Assembly: GCA_964458265.1 (NCBI GenBank)
Contig: CAYWIF010000001.1
Coordinates: forward strand, 263,635-327,634
Direction of reading: 5' to 3'
From: JAGVSR01 sp964458265
GTDB taxonomy: Bacteria; Pseudomonadota; Alphaproteobacteria; Rhizobiales; Hyphomicrobiaceae
Length of the DNA stretch: 64,000 nt
The translations under genes and the position numbers were made by a program. Every line of letters starts with the position of its first letter. The stretch's first letter is position 1. The notes beneath the pieces are model-generated. The model had not been told where the DNA came from. It made no database searches and saw nothing but the letters and a program-made list of their open reading frames with translations. Shown here piece after piece: positions 8,499 to 15,888 of the stretch.

Positions 8499-9083
8499 AT
8501 GACGCACGCTGCATACTTCGGGATTGTCTTGGCTGCCGCCGTCGCCGCCACGTGGCCCGCGACTTTCGCGAATGCGGAACAGGCGTCGCCGCTCGCTGCC
8601 GTCGAAGCCGACATGCGCAAGGCATATCCGAATGTCGCCAACATGCGGCCGGCGGAACTTGTGGACTTGGAAGCGTCCGGCAAGCCGGTGGTTTTGCTCG
8701 ATGCGCGCACGCACGCGGAGTTCGGCGTGAGCCGGATTGCGGGCGCGCAGCATGTCGATCCACGCATCTCGGCGACGGAGTTCCAGTCGCGGTTCGGCGC
8801 GGATCTCGCCGGCAAGACGGTGGTGATCTATTGCGCCGTTGGCGGGCGGAGTTCCGATCTGGCAAACCGCATCGATAAGGTGGCGCGACAGGCGGGCGCG
8901 GCGGGCGTCTATAACATGGAAGGCGGGATTTTCCGCTGGCACAACGAGAAGCGGCCGCTCACGGGTCCATCGGGTGCGACGGACGAGGTGCATCCGTTCA
9001 GCGCGAACGCGGCGCGGCTGATCGAGCGGCAAGAGGGTGTCGCGTACCGGCCGGGCACGTCGAAGTCCGCCAAGGGGCAGTAA
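8499..9083 (+). CDS. Periplasmic rhodanese-like protein
   Basis: The 194-residue product has a Sec signal peptide (cleavage near residue 26, after ATFANA) and one rhodanese domain. The domain shows VVLLDARTHAEFGVSRIAGA and an active-site loop CAVGGRS with the persulfide-forming cysteine near residue 112, then YNMEGGIFRWHNEKRPL. Single-domain rhodaneses shuttle sulfane sulfur or act as phosphatase-like or redox proteins; the substrate is unknown. The start ATG 8499 is 3 bases after rimM, so it is probably co-transcribed with it. The convergent ubiquinone hydroxylase gene ends 9 bases after its stop. Confidence 0.85.
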   Translation: MTHAAYFGIVLAAAVAATWPATFANAEQASPLAAVEADMRKAYPNVANMRPAELVDLEASGKPVVLLDARTHAEFGVSRIAGAQHVDPRISATEFQSRFGADLAGKTVVIYCAVGGRSSDLANRIDKVARQAGAAGVYNMEGGIFRWHNEKRPLTGPSGATDEVHPFSANAARLIERQEGVAYRPGTSKSAKGQ

Positions 9084-9092
9084 CCTTCGCGA

Positions 9093-10352
9093 TTAAATGG
9101 CGTCGCCGCGCAAGAGGCGCGGAAGATCACCGGAGAGGCCTGCTGCTTCAGTCACGAACATCTGCTTGATGACCGGCAAGCGGTCGACGATGCCGAGACC
9201 CGCATCGCGAACGGCGCGCAGGACGGCGTCATCATAGGAAAACAGGCGATTGAGGCCATCGAAGGCGGCGGTAGAGACGGCGCTGTCGAAGCGGCGCCAG
9301 CGTTCGTAGCGGGTGAGGATTTCCGCATTGCCGATGTCGAGGCCGAGGCGCGCGGCATCGATGACCACTTCCGCCAGGGCGGCGGCATCGCGCAGCGCAA
9401 GGTTCAGGCCCTGGCCGGCAATGGGGTGCACGCCGTGGGCGGCGTCGCCGATCAGGGCGAAGCGGTGGGCGACGTAGGATCGCGCGAGGTGCATGGACAG
9501 CGGCCAGGACTGGCGCGCGCCGGCGAGTTCGATGGCGCCGAGCCGCCCGCCGAAACGTTTCTCGACTTCGGCCAGGAACGGCGCGTCGTCGAGAGCCAGA
9601 ATCCGGCGCGCTTCGTCGCTGCGTTCGCTCCAGGTGATGCACGAGCGGTTGCCGGTGAGCGGCAGGATGGCAAACGGGCCGGCGGGGAGGAAATGCTGGA
9701 CGGCGGTTTCTTCGTGAGGGCGTTCGTGCGCCACCCAGGTGACGATACCGATCTGATCGTAGGGCCAGGTGATGATCTTGATGCCGGCTTCGTCGCGCAG
9801 CGGCGACTGGCGGCCTTCGGCGGAGACGAGAAGACGGGTTTGCAGTGCGCGGCCATCGGCTAGGGTGAGGGCGAGGCCCGCGTGTTCGCCGCCAAAGCTC
9901 GCAATGCTCGCGGGCATGAAGCGGTCGACGGACGTGCGTTCAGCGAGGCGGCCGGCCAATGCCGACACGATCACCGACCCGGGCACGATGAGGGTCGCCG
10001 GTTCGCCGCCGTCGATGACGTTGTCATAGGTGAGGACGACCGGGCGAACGCCGTCGTCGAGGCGGCTGTCGGTGATGTCGATGCGACGCACCGGCTGGGC
10101 GTGAGGCGCGATCGTTTGCCAGCATCCCAGGGCCGCAAGCATGTGGCGGGAGGCGGCCGAAAATGCGTAGGCGCGCACGTCGCCCGCGATCGACGGCGGG
10201 GGCCAGACGCGGTCGAGGAGGGCAACGCGCAGATCGCCGCCGCCGGCTTCGGCGAGGGCTAATGCCAACGACAGGCCGGCGGCACTCGCGCCCGAGATCA
10301 CGACGTCATACTGCGAAACGCCGGAGGACAGTTCGTCTCGATTGCTTGACAC
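9093..10352 (-). CDS. FAD-dependent ubiquinone-biosynthesis hydroxylase (UbiH/UbiF/UbiL family)
   Basis: The 419-residue product is a class A flavoprotein monooxygenase. It has the N-terminal dinucleotide fold VVISGASAAGLSLALALAEAG, a central region around SAEGRQSPLRDEAGI, and the FAD-binding GD motif LIGDAAHGVHPIAGQGLNLALRD near residue 300. Such enzymes hydroxylate the ubiquinone ring at C5, C6 or C1; alphaproteobacteria often use one promiscuous member, so I do not choose between UbiH, UbiF and UbiL. The start is GTG at 10352, giving VSSNRDELSS. It is divergent from the thioesterase gene, 64 bases apart. Confidence 0.85.
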   Translation of the reverse strand: MSSNRDELSSGVSQYDVVISGASAAGLSLALALAEAGGGDLRVALLDRVWPPPSIAGDVRAYAFSAASRHMLAALGCWQTIAPHAQPVRRIDITDSRLDDGVRPVVLTYDNVIDGGEPATLIVPGSVIVSALAGRLAERTSVDRFMPASIASFGGEHAGLALTLADGRALQTRLLVSAEGRQSPLRDEAGIKIITWPYDQIGIVTWVAHERPHEETAVQHFLPAGPFAILPLTGNRSCITWSERSDEARRILALDDAPFLAEVEKRFGGRLGAIELAGARQSWPLSMHLARSYVAHRFALIGDAAHGVHPIAGQGLNLALRDAAALAEVVIDAARLGLDIGNAEILTRYERWRRFDSAVSTAAFDGLNRLFSYDDAVLRAVRDAGLGIVDRLPVIKQMFVTEAAGLSGDLPRLLRGDAI

Positions 10353-10416
10353 GCTGCGGGACCCGTTCGCCTATGGTGATGCCGCCCCAGTCGTAGCATT
10401 CCAGACATCAGCCGTC

Positions 10417-11313
10417 ATGCCAGAGCCCTCGCCGCATCCGTCCGCCCTCCAGTCGCTGCTATCGATCCTGGACCTCGAGACGCTCGATTTGAACCTGTTC
10501 CGGGGGCGGAGTCCGTCCGACGGGTGGCAGCGGGTGTTCGGCGGGCAGGTGCTCGGCCAGGCGCTCGTGGCGGCGTCGCGGACGGTGGAGGAAGGCCGGG
10601 TGGCGCATTCGCTGCACGGCTATTTCCTGCTCGCCGGCGATCCCAAGCACCCGCTGATTTATGAGGTGGAGCGGACGCGGGATGGCGGCAGTTTCGCGAC
10701 GCGGCGGGTGAAGGCAACCCAGCACGGCCGGGTGATCTTTACCATGAGCGTGTCGTTTCACCGGCCGGAGGCGGGGTTCGAGCACGCGGCCGCCATGCCG
10801 GATGTGCCGCCACCGGAAACGCTGCCCAGTGCGCAGGAACTGATCGCGCGGTTCGTGGACAAGTTGCCCGAGAACATGCGCAGCTACTGGAGCCGCGAGC
10901 GGCCCATCGAAATGCGGCCGGTGGACGTGCGCCGCTATCTCTCCAGCGAACCGGGCGAGCCGCAGCAGGCGATCTGGATGCGGGCGGCGGGGGCGTTGCC
11001 GGACAGTCTGGCGCTGCACCAGTGCGTGCTGGCGTACGCGTCGGACTTCACGCTGCTCGACACGGCGCTGATCGCGCACGGGAAGGTGCTGTTCGATCCG
11101 GAGATCCAACTGGCGAGCCTCGATCACGCGATGTGGCTGCACCGGCCGTTCCGGGCGGACGACTGGCTGCTCTACGCCCAGGATAGCCCGAGCACGCACG
11201 CGGCGCGCGGCTTCTGCCGGGGGTCGTTTTTCGACCGGCAGGGGCGGCTGATCGCGTCGGTGGCGCAGGAGGGGCTGATCCGGCGGCGGTCGACGGCGTT
11301 CGTGGTCAAATAA
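10417..11313 (+). CDS. tesB: Acyl-CoA thioesterase II
   Basis: TesB hydrolyses medium and long acyl-CoAs to free fatty acids and CoA. The 298-residue product has two tandem hot-dog domains. The first carries GWQRVFGGQVLGQALVAA and HSLHGYFLLAGDP; the second has LALHQCVLAYASDFTLLDT and ARGFCRGSFFDRQGRLIAS, where the Asp-Thr-Gln catalytic network of TesB is expected. I chose ATG 10417, giving MPEPSPHPSALQSLL, which matches family length (about 286-300); an in-frame TTG at 10342 would give an unlikely extension overlapping the divergent gene's start. Confidence 0.92.
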   Translation: MPEPSPHPSALQSLLSILDLETLDLNLFRGRSPSDGWQRVFGGQVLGQALVAASRTVEEGRVAHSLHGYFLLAGDPKHPLIYEVERTRDGGSFATRRVKATQHGRVIFTMSVSFHRPEAGFEHAAAMPDVPPPETLPSAQELIARFVDKLPENMRSYWSRERPIEMRPVDVRRYLSSEPGEPQQAIWMRAAGALPDSLALHQCVLAYASDFTLLDTALIAHGKVLFDPEIQLASLDHAMWLHRPFRADDWLLYAQDSPSTHAARGFCRGSFFDRQGRLIASVAQEGLIRRRSTAFVVK

Positions 11314-11433
11314 TAGGCTGATCGTTTTTTGTGCATAAATATTGTGCGTTGACGGGTGGGCCGCGGTGCAGCGATCGCCGCCTGCACAAGATTAAGTCAC
11401 ACGTTATCAGAGAGTTATCGTCCGGCCCGTGAT

Positions 11434-11450
11434 TTGGCACAGGACTTGAC
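11434..11450 (+). promoter_or_regulatory. Sigma54-like promoter of glnK-amtB
   Basis: TTGGCAC (11434-11440) and TTGAC (11446-11450) are spaced as in RpoN promoters (TTGGCAC-N5-TTGCA). The invariant GC of the -12 element is GA here, so it may be weak or misread. It lies about 105 bases before glnK, in an otherwise gene-free stretch 11314-11554, and nitrogen-regulated glnK-amtB operons usually use RpoN and NtrC. Confidence 0.5.
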
Positions 11451-11554
11451 TCTCCTATCCCTGGCTTACGGGTCTTAGCGGCCCGGACGCATATGCGGCC
11501 GTGCGCGAGTTGAAGCGGGCGGTGGACGCTCAGGACCTAAAAGGGGGTGCTCAG

Positions 11555-11893
11555 ATGAAGCTCATCACTGCGATTATCAAACCATTCAAGCTCGAGGAGG
11601 TCCGCGCGGCGCTGACCGAGCTTGGCCTGCAGGGCATGACCGTGACCGAGGTCAAAGGTTACGGCCGCCAGAAGGGCCACACGGAAATCTACCGCGGCGC
11701 GGAATACGCGGTGAGTTTCCTGCCGAAGGTGAAGATCGAGACCGTGGTTCCGTCCGCTCTGGCCGCAAAGGCCGTCGAAGCAATCACGAAAGCCGCCAAG
11801 ACCGGTCAAATCGGCGACGGCAAGATTTTCGTCTCGCCCATCGAAAACACGGTTCGCATCCGCACCGGCGAGGCGGACGACGAAGCGCTCTGA
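11555..11893 (+). CDS. glnK: Nitrogen regulatory protein PII
   Basis: PII senses 2-oxoglutarate and ATP/ADP, and under nitrogen excess plugs the ammonium channel. The 112-residue product has the PII signatures: MKLITAIIKPFKLEEVRAAL, the T-loop with the uridylylation site Tyr51 (RGAEY), and the C-terminal GDGKIFVSPIENTVRIRTGE. ATG 11555 is preceded by AAGGGGG. It lies 52 bases upstream of amtB, the classical GlnK-AmtB pairing, which is why I use glnK rather than glnB; the sequence alone cannot separate them. Confidence 0.93.
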   Translation: MKLITAIIKPFKLEEVRAALTELGLQGMTVTEVKGYGRQKGHTEIYRGAEYAVSFLPKVKIETVVPSALAAKAVEAITKAAKTGQIGDGKIFVSPIENTVRIRTGEADDEAL

Positions 11894-11945
11894 CCTCACC
11901 TTCCATCCTCACACCCATACCATCCAGAAACTGGGGAGTTACCAA

Positions 11946-13427
11946 ATGAAGCTTGCTCTACCTAGCTGCACCGGACGCCTTGCAGGCGCCGCGGCAGCGC
12001 TTGCCATGATGGCGCTGCCTGCGCTTGCGCAGGACGCGGCGCCGCCGACGCCCGACAAGGGCGACATCGCGTTCATGTATGTCGCGACAATCCTCGTGCT
12101 GCTGATGACCGTCCCGGGCTTGGCCCTTTTCTACGGCGGCCTCGTCAGAACGAAGAACATGCTCTCCATGTGCATGCAGGTCTTCGCCACCATGTGCCTC
12201 GTCATGCTGCTGTGGGTGACCTACGGCTACTCGATGGCGTTCACCAACGGCGGCGCGCTGAACGACTTCGTCGGCGGCTTCGGCAAGGCCTTCCTCTCAG
12301 GTGTCGACTCTACGACGCTGGCCGCCACGTTCTCGAACGGCGTCTATATTCCCGAGTACCTGTACATCATCTTCCAGATGACGTTCGCGGCCATCACGCC
12401 GGCCCTGATCCTCGGCGCGGTTGCCGAGCGCATCAAGTTCTCGGCCGTCATGCTGTTCATGGCGCTGTGGGTGACGTTCATCTACTTCCCGATGGCCCAC
12501 ATGGTCTGGTACTGGGGCGGCCCGGATACGTTCGGCAACGCCGCCAAGGCCGTCGCCGCCGCAGCGGAAGGCGAAGCCAAGGTCGCGGCCCAAGCCACGC
12601 TCGACAGCGCGCTGGCGGATGCCGGCCTCATCTTCAAGTGGGGCGCGCTCGACTTTGCCGGCGGCACCGTGGTGCACATCAATGCCGGTATCGCGGGTCT
12701 CGTCGCCTGCATCGTGCTCGGCAAGCGCATCGGCTACGGCAAAGAGGCCATGCCGCCACACTCGCTCGTCATGTGCATGATCGGCGCAGCGCTCCTGTGG
12801 GTCGGCTGGTTCGGCTTCAACGTCGGTTCGAACCTCGAATCCAACGCCTGGATCGGCGTCGTCGCGATCAACACGTTCGTCGCTACGGCCGCCGCCGCCC
12901 TCTCGTGGATGGTGGTCGAATGGCTGGCCAAGGGTAAGCCGTCGCTGCTCGGCCTCGTGTCGGGCGTGATCGCGGGTCTCGTGGCCATCACCCCGGCCTG
13001 CGGCTTCGCGGGCGTGTTCGGCTCGATCATCCTCGGTCTCGTCGCCGGCATCGTGTGCTTCATCTTCTGCTCGGCTGTGAAGCATGCCTTCGGCTACGAC
13101 GACAGCCTGGACGTGTTCGGCATCCACGGCGTCGGCGGCATCGTCGGCGCGTTGGCCACGGGCCTCCTCGTCAACCCCGACTTCGGCGGCTCGGGCATCC
13201 CCGACTACCTCTCGAAGCCGGGTGAGCTGACCACGGCTCCCTACGACATGATGTTCCAGCTTACCGCTCAAGCGAAGGCAGTCGGCTTCACGATCCTGTT
13301 CTCGGGTCTAGGAACGCTCATCATCCTTCTGCTGGTGAAGCTCGTCGTCGGGCTGCGTCCGTCGGAAGAGAAGGAGCGCGAAGGCCTCGACATCACGGAT
13401 CACGGCGAACGCGCCTACAACTACTAA
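11946..13427 (+). CDS. amtB: Ammonium transporter AmtB (PII-linked)
   Basis: AmtB is a trimeric inner-membrane channel for ammonium/ammonia. The 493-residue product has a cleavable signal peptide (LPALAQDAAPP, cleavage near residue 29) and eleven hydrophobic segments. Family landmarks include GLALFYGGLVRTKN, the pore segment FAGGTVVHINAGIAGLVA with its His, and the second pore His in DVFGIHGVGGIVGALATG. A longer loop around 195-220 (AAAEGEAKVAAQATLDSALADAG) is an alpha-type insertion. It follows glnK by 52 bases in one operon. A GC-rich inverted repeat (13438-13445 with 13456-13463) and then a strong terminator follow. Confidence 0.96.
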   Translation: MKLALPSCTGRLAGAAAALAMMALPALAQDAAPPTPDKGDIAFMYVATILVLLMTVPGLALFYGGLVRTKNMLSMCMQVFATMCLVMLLWVTYGYSMAFTNGGALNDFVGGFGKAFLSGVDSTTLAATFSNGVYIPEYLYIIFQMTFAAITPALILGAVAERIKFSAVMLFMALWVTFIYFPMAHMVWYWGGPDTFGNAAKAVAAAAEGEAKVAAQATLDSALADAGLIFKWGALDFAGGTVVHINAGIAGLVACIVLGKRIGYGKEAMPPHSLVMCMIGAALLWVGWFGFNVGSNLESNAWIGVVAINTFVATAAAALSWMVVEWLAKGKPSLLGLVSGVIAGLVAITPACGFAGVFGSIILGLVAGIVCFIFCSAVKHAFGYDDSLDVFGIHGVGGIVGALATGLLVNPDFGGSGIPDYLSKPGELTTAPYDMMFQLTAQAKAVGFTILFSGLGTLIILLLVKLVVGLRPSEEKEREGLDITDHGERAYNY

Positions 13428-13515
13428 GCGTGACAGCGGCCCGCGGGCAGATGCTCGCGGGCCGGCCATTCACATTTCTCCCGGGCACGGACTTCCCCTA
13501 GACGTGCTCCTCCCT

Positions 13516-13553
13516 GGCTCCGGTCGCTTTAAGCGTTCCGGAGCCATTTTTTT
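13516..13553 (+). terminator. Rho-independent terminator after amtB
   Basis: GGCTCCGG (13516-13523) pairs with CCGGAGCC (13538-13545); the inside (CGCTTTAAGCG) can extend the hairpin. A T-run at 13547-13553 follows, so it ends the glnK-amtB transcript. Confidence 0.9.
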
Positions 13554-13562
13554 GCGGGCTTT

Positions 13563-14096
13563 TCAGACGGTGTGGAGGCGCGCGCCACGGCGCAGGGCTG
13601 AGAGGACGCGCAAGAGGTCGGGGCGGCGGAGCGCGATGCAGCCCTCGGTTGGTTCGAAGCCGGGCCGGGCGACATGCATGAAGATGGCGCTGCCGCGACC
13701 GCGAATTCGCGGGCGGCGGTTGCAGTCAAGGACAACGACGACGTCGTACAGTCCGTCCGCTCGCCACATGGCCTCAGCCGAGGCGGGATACGGGTGGCGA
13801 ACGCGGCGGTTGTAGTTGCGGTCTCCGGGTGCATCGCACCAGCCGTCGCGAGGTGAGATCGCTTTTAATGGCAACCCGGTGCGCGGGCGTGGGCAGCGAT
13901 CGGGCCGGTAGAACACCCCTTCCAGCCGGAAATCACCCAGCGGGGTTGCCCCATCCCCTTCGCGCTTCAAGGCCTTGCGGCCAGATTTACCCAGCGCACA
14001 CGGGAGGGTGCGGCCGGCGGCCAGCAACACGCCGCGCCGCGAGGCGCGGGACAGGGCTCTCACAAACAGTTGACCTCGCGGCTCGTTTCTCATCAT
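13563..14096 (-). CDS. L,D-transpeptidase family (YkuD domain) protein
   Basis: The product (177 residues from ATG 14096; the next ATG, at 14093, is equally possible) carries the YkuD signature: a histidine in IFMHVARPGF about ten residues before the catalytic cysteine motif EGCIAL near the C-terminus. A GDGATPLGDFRLEGVFYRPDR segment typical of small YkuD proteins precedes it. L,D-transpeptidases make 3-3 crosslinks or attach lipoproteins in peptidoglycan. There is no clear signal peptide; the N-terminus is Arg-rich, so export is uncertain unless an upstream start is used. It lies convergent to amtB, directly beyond the amtB terminator. Confidence 0.75.
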   Translation of the reverse strand: MMRNEPRGQLFVRALSRASRRGVLLAAGRTLPCALGKSGRKALKREGDGATPLGDFRLEGVFYRPDRCPRPRTGLPLKAISPRDGWCDAPGDRNYNRRVRHPYPASAEAMWRADGLYDVVVVLDCNRRPRIRGRGSAIFMHVARPGFEPTEGCIALRRPDLLRVLSALRRGARLHTV

Positions 14097-14254
14097 TTTC
14101 CTGTCCGGGATAACCTGACAACGCTCGCCCCACCAAATCCGTCGTGACCGTCGTGTCAACTTCCGGAACCGGCGCCGGGGGAACGATGTCCGGCCCTGCC
14201 ATCGATGTGTTCCGCCGCCCTGGTGGATCCGTGCTGACCCAAGAGGATGCCCGA

Positions 14255-14938
14255 ATGACCGCACGCCGAATCCTGCTCGTCGACGACGACGAGGATCTGC
14301 GCGGCTCCCTTAAGGATCAACTGTCGCTGTACGACGAGTTCGATGTCTTCGACGCCAATACGGCAACGAAGGGCATGGAACGTGCGCGGGCGGAGCAGCC
14401 GGACATTCTCGTGTTCGACGTGAACCTGCCGGACATGGACGGCCGCGAGGCGGTGAAACAACTCCGCAAGGCCGGCTTCAAGCCGCCGATCATCATGCTG
14501 ACCGCAAACGATTCAGATGCCGACCAGATTCTTGGTCTCGATTCGGGTGCCAACGATTACGTCACCAAGCCGTTCAAGTTCGCGGTGCTGCTGGCCCGCA
14601 TCCGCGCGCAACTCCGGCAGCACGAACAAAGCGAAGATGCGGTGTTCCAGATCGGGCACTACACGTTCAAGCCGGCAGCGAAACTTTTGCTCGACGAGAA
14701 GGGCGGCAAGGTGCGGTTGACCGAGAAGGAAACGTCGATCCTGAAGTTTCTGTACCGGGCGGGCGACAAGGTCGTGCCGCGCGACACGCTGTTGCTGGAA
14801 GTGTGGGGCTATAACGCCGGCGTGACGACACATACGCTCGAAACGCACATCTACCGTCTGCGGCAGAAGATCGAGAAAGACCCGTCGAACGCTGAGATTT
14901 TGATCACCGAGAGCGGCGGCTACCGGCTCGCGCCTTGA
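14255..14938 (+). CDS. OmpR-family two-component response regulator
   Basis: The 227-residue protein has a receiver domain (residues about 4-118) with acidic pocket VDDDED, the phosphorylation aspartate in ILVFDVNLPDMDG (about residue 53), and the conserved Thr (MLTAN) and Lys (VTKPF). The winged-helix DNA-binding domain follows, with RLTEKETSILKFLYR and HTLETHIYRLRQKIEKD. ATG 14255 (MTARRILLVDDDED) is preceded by AGAGGATG; a longer frame to 14144 lacks homology. No histidine kinase is adjacent, so its signal is unknown. The gene is divergent from the L,D-transpeptidase. Confidence 0.9.
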   Translation: MTARRILLVDDDEDLRGSLKDQLSLYDEFDVFDANTATKGMERARAEQPDILVFDVNLPDMDGREAVKQLRKAGFKPPIIMLTANDSDADQILGLDSGANDYVTKPFKFAVLLARIRAQLRQHEQSEDAVFQIGHYTFKPAAKLLLDEKGGKVRLTEKETSILKFLYRAGDKVVPRDTLLLEVWGYNAGVTTHTLETHIYRLRQKIEKDPSNAEILITESGGYRLAP

Positions 14939-15070
14939 CGCGATTTGTCAACCGGCTGTCCCCAGGGTCATCCACAGGACCCTGGACCGGGACAATCGAA
15001 TCATTCGACCGTACCGCCATGAAACTTGGCAAGCCCGCTGCGGGACTTGCAGCGCGCCGAAAGTGCGGAC

Positions 15071-15589
15071 ATGGCCATCGATACGTTCGTCAAGCCGATG
15101 TTGAAGCTGGAGATCTTTCAAGGTCTGAGGCCGCTTCAGATCACGGAAATCGCGCGGCGCGCCTATCGCGTGGTGTACAAGCCGGGCGATATCATCATGC
15201 GCGAGGATGACGAAGGCGATGCGGCGGTCGTCATCGTTTCAGGCGAAGCCGTTCGCATCTCCGGCCCGGCGATGTCCGAACCAGCCGAGGCGGTGCCGCC
15301 TGGAGCCATGCTCGGCGAAATGGCCATGTTGATTGAAACGCGGCATTCCTCGACGATCATAGCGCGAACGCACGTGCGGGCGCTGCGGATTGCACGCGAA
15401 GATTTGCAGGCGCAGATGGCCGAAGATTCCGCACTCGCAGATCACTTCGTGCAAAGGATCACAGCGAGACTATCGGCGGTGCTCGATTCCTTGAAGGCGA
15501 TCGATGCAATGGTGGCGGACGATGCAGGCGTTGCATCGGCAGCACGACACAGCGGCGGCCGAGCTTCCCTGCACGCTCACGTCCACTAG
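15071..15589 (+). CDS. Stand-alone cyclic-nucleotide-binding domain protein
   Basis: The 172-residue protein is little more than one cNMP-binding beta-barrel: LEIFQGLRPLQITEIARRA, YKPGDIIMREDDEGDAAVVIVSG, and GAMLGEMAMLIETRHSSTIIARTHV, where the GE-containing phosphate-binding cassette is expected. No helix-turn-helix or kinase domain follows, so it is not a CRP-type transcription factor; its output is unknown. ATG 15071 (MAIDTFVKPML) is the best start. It lies 132 bases after the response regulator, on the same strand. Confidence 0.75.
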   Translation: MAIDTFVKPMLKLEIFQGLRPLQITEIARRAYRVVYKPGDIIMREDDEGDAAVVIVSGEAVRISGPAMSEPAEAVPPGAMLGEMAMLIETRHSSTIIARTHVRALRIAREDLQAQMAEDSALADHFVQRITARLSAVLDSLKAIDAMVADDAGVASAARHSGGRASLHAHVH

Positions 15590-15611
15590 CTGATGCGTCA
15601 AAAGTTTCCTG

Positions 15612-15748
15612 AAAAGAAAAGCGCCCAACTCCGGGGGGCGAAGTTGGGCGCTTGCGCTCTCGCGCTAGGCACCGGGAGGGAAGCCGATGCCTCAGGCGTG
15701 TCACCGGGTAGACGGGGGGGAGCTACCAATGAAGGGTGACACGGCCTG
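15612..15748 (-). ncRNA. Candidate small RNA with three C-rich hairpin loops
   Basis: Read on the minus strand, 15748 to 15612 folds into four consecutive hairpins. Hairpin 1: 15748-15735 with 15705-15693 (13 pairs, one bulged C), an inner stem GGTAG/CTACC, and a loop CTCCCCCCCGT. Hairpin 2: GGCATCGG (15691-15684) with CCGGTGCC (15675-15668), loop CTTCCCTC. Hairpin 3: GCGC-GAGA-GCGC (15665-15654). Hairpin 4: AAGCGCCCAACT (15653-15642) with its exact complement (15630-15619), loop TCGCCCCCCGG, then TTCTTTTC: an intrinsic terminator. The C-rich loops are complementary to Shine-Dalgarno sequences, as in rhizobial and Rhodobacter anti-SD sRNAs. No protein frame makes sense here. It could instead be a lolA 3' UTR. 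Confidence 0.65.
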
Positions 15749-15754
15749 TCTGTG

Positions 15755-15785
15755 ATCTAGTTAAGCGCAGGTTGGCCATTTTCAA
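15755..15785 (-). promoter_or_regulatory. Putative promoter of the small RNA
   Basis: On the minus strand, CTAGAT (15760-15755) is a good alphaproteobacterial -10 element. TTGAAA (15785-15780) may serve as a -35, though the 19-base spacer is long. Start would fall near 15748, exactly where hairpin 1 begins. Confidence 0.45.
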
Positions 15786-15802
15786 TAGGCCTTCTGGTGC
15801 CC

Positions 15803-15820
15803 GATCACGAAAACGTGATC
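15803..15820. promoter_or_regulatory. Perfect 18-bp palindrome, possible operator
   Basis: GATCACG-AAAA-CGTGATC, arms 15803-15809 and 15814-15820. It lacks a T-tail on either strand, so it is not a terminator. Its centre lies about 63 bases upstream of the predicted small RNA start, a spacing used by activators, and downstream of lolA. The regulator is unknown. Confidence 0.4.
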
Positions 15821-15888
15821 AATATTTCACTACTTATCCCCAGCCCGGACTTGCCCGGTACTGATCGGCCACAGCGAATAAACACCGT

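Noticed and set aside
10342..10416. A TTG start that would extend tesB by 25 residues
   Set aside because: It would overlap the divergent gene's GTG start and gives residues not found in TesB proteins; ATG 10417 fits.
12297..13271. A 324-codon minus-strand frame opposite amtB
   Set aside because: Charged low-complexity shadow of the amtB codon pattern.
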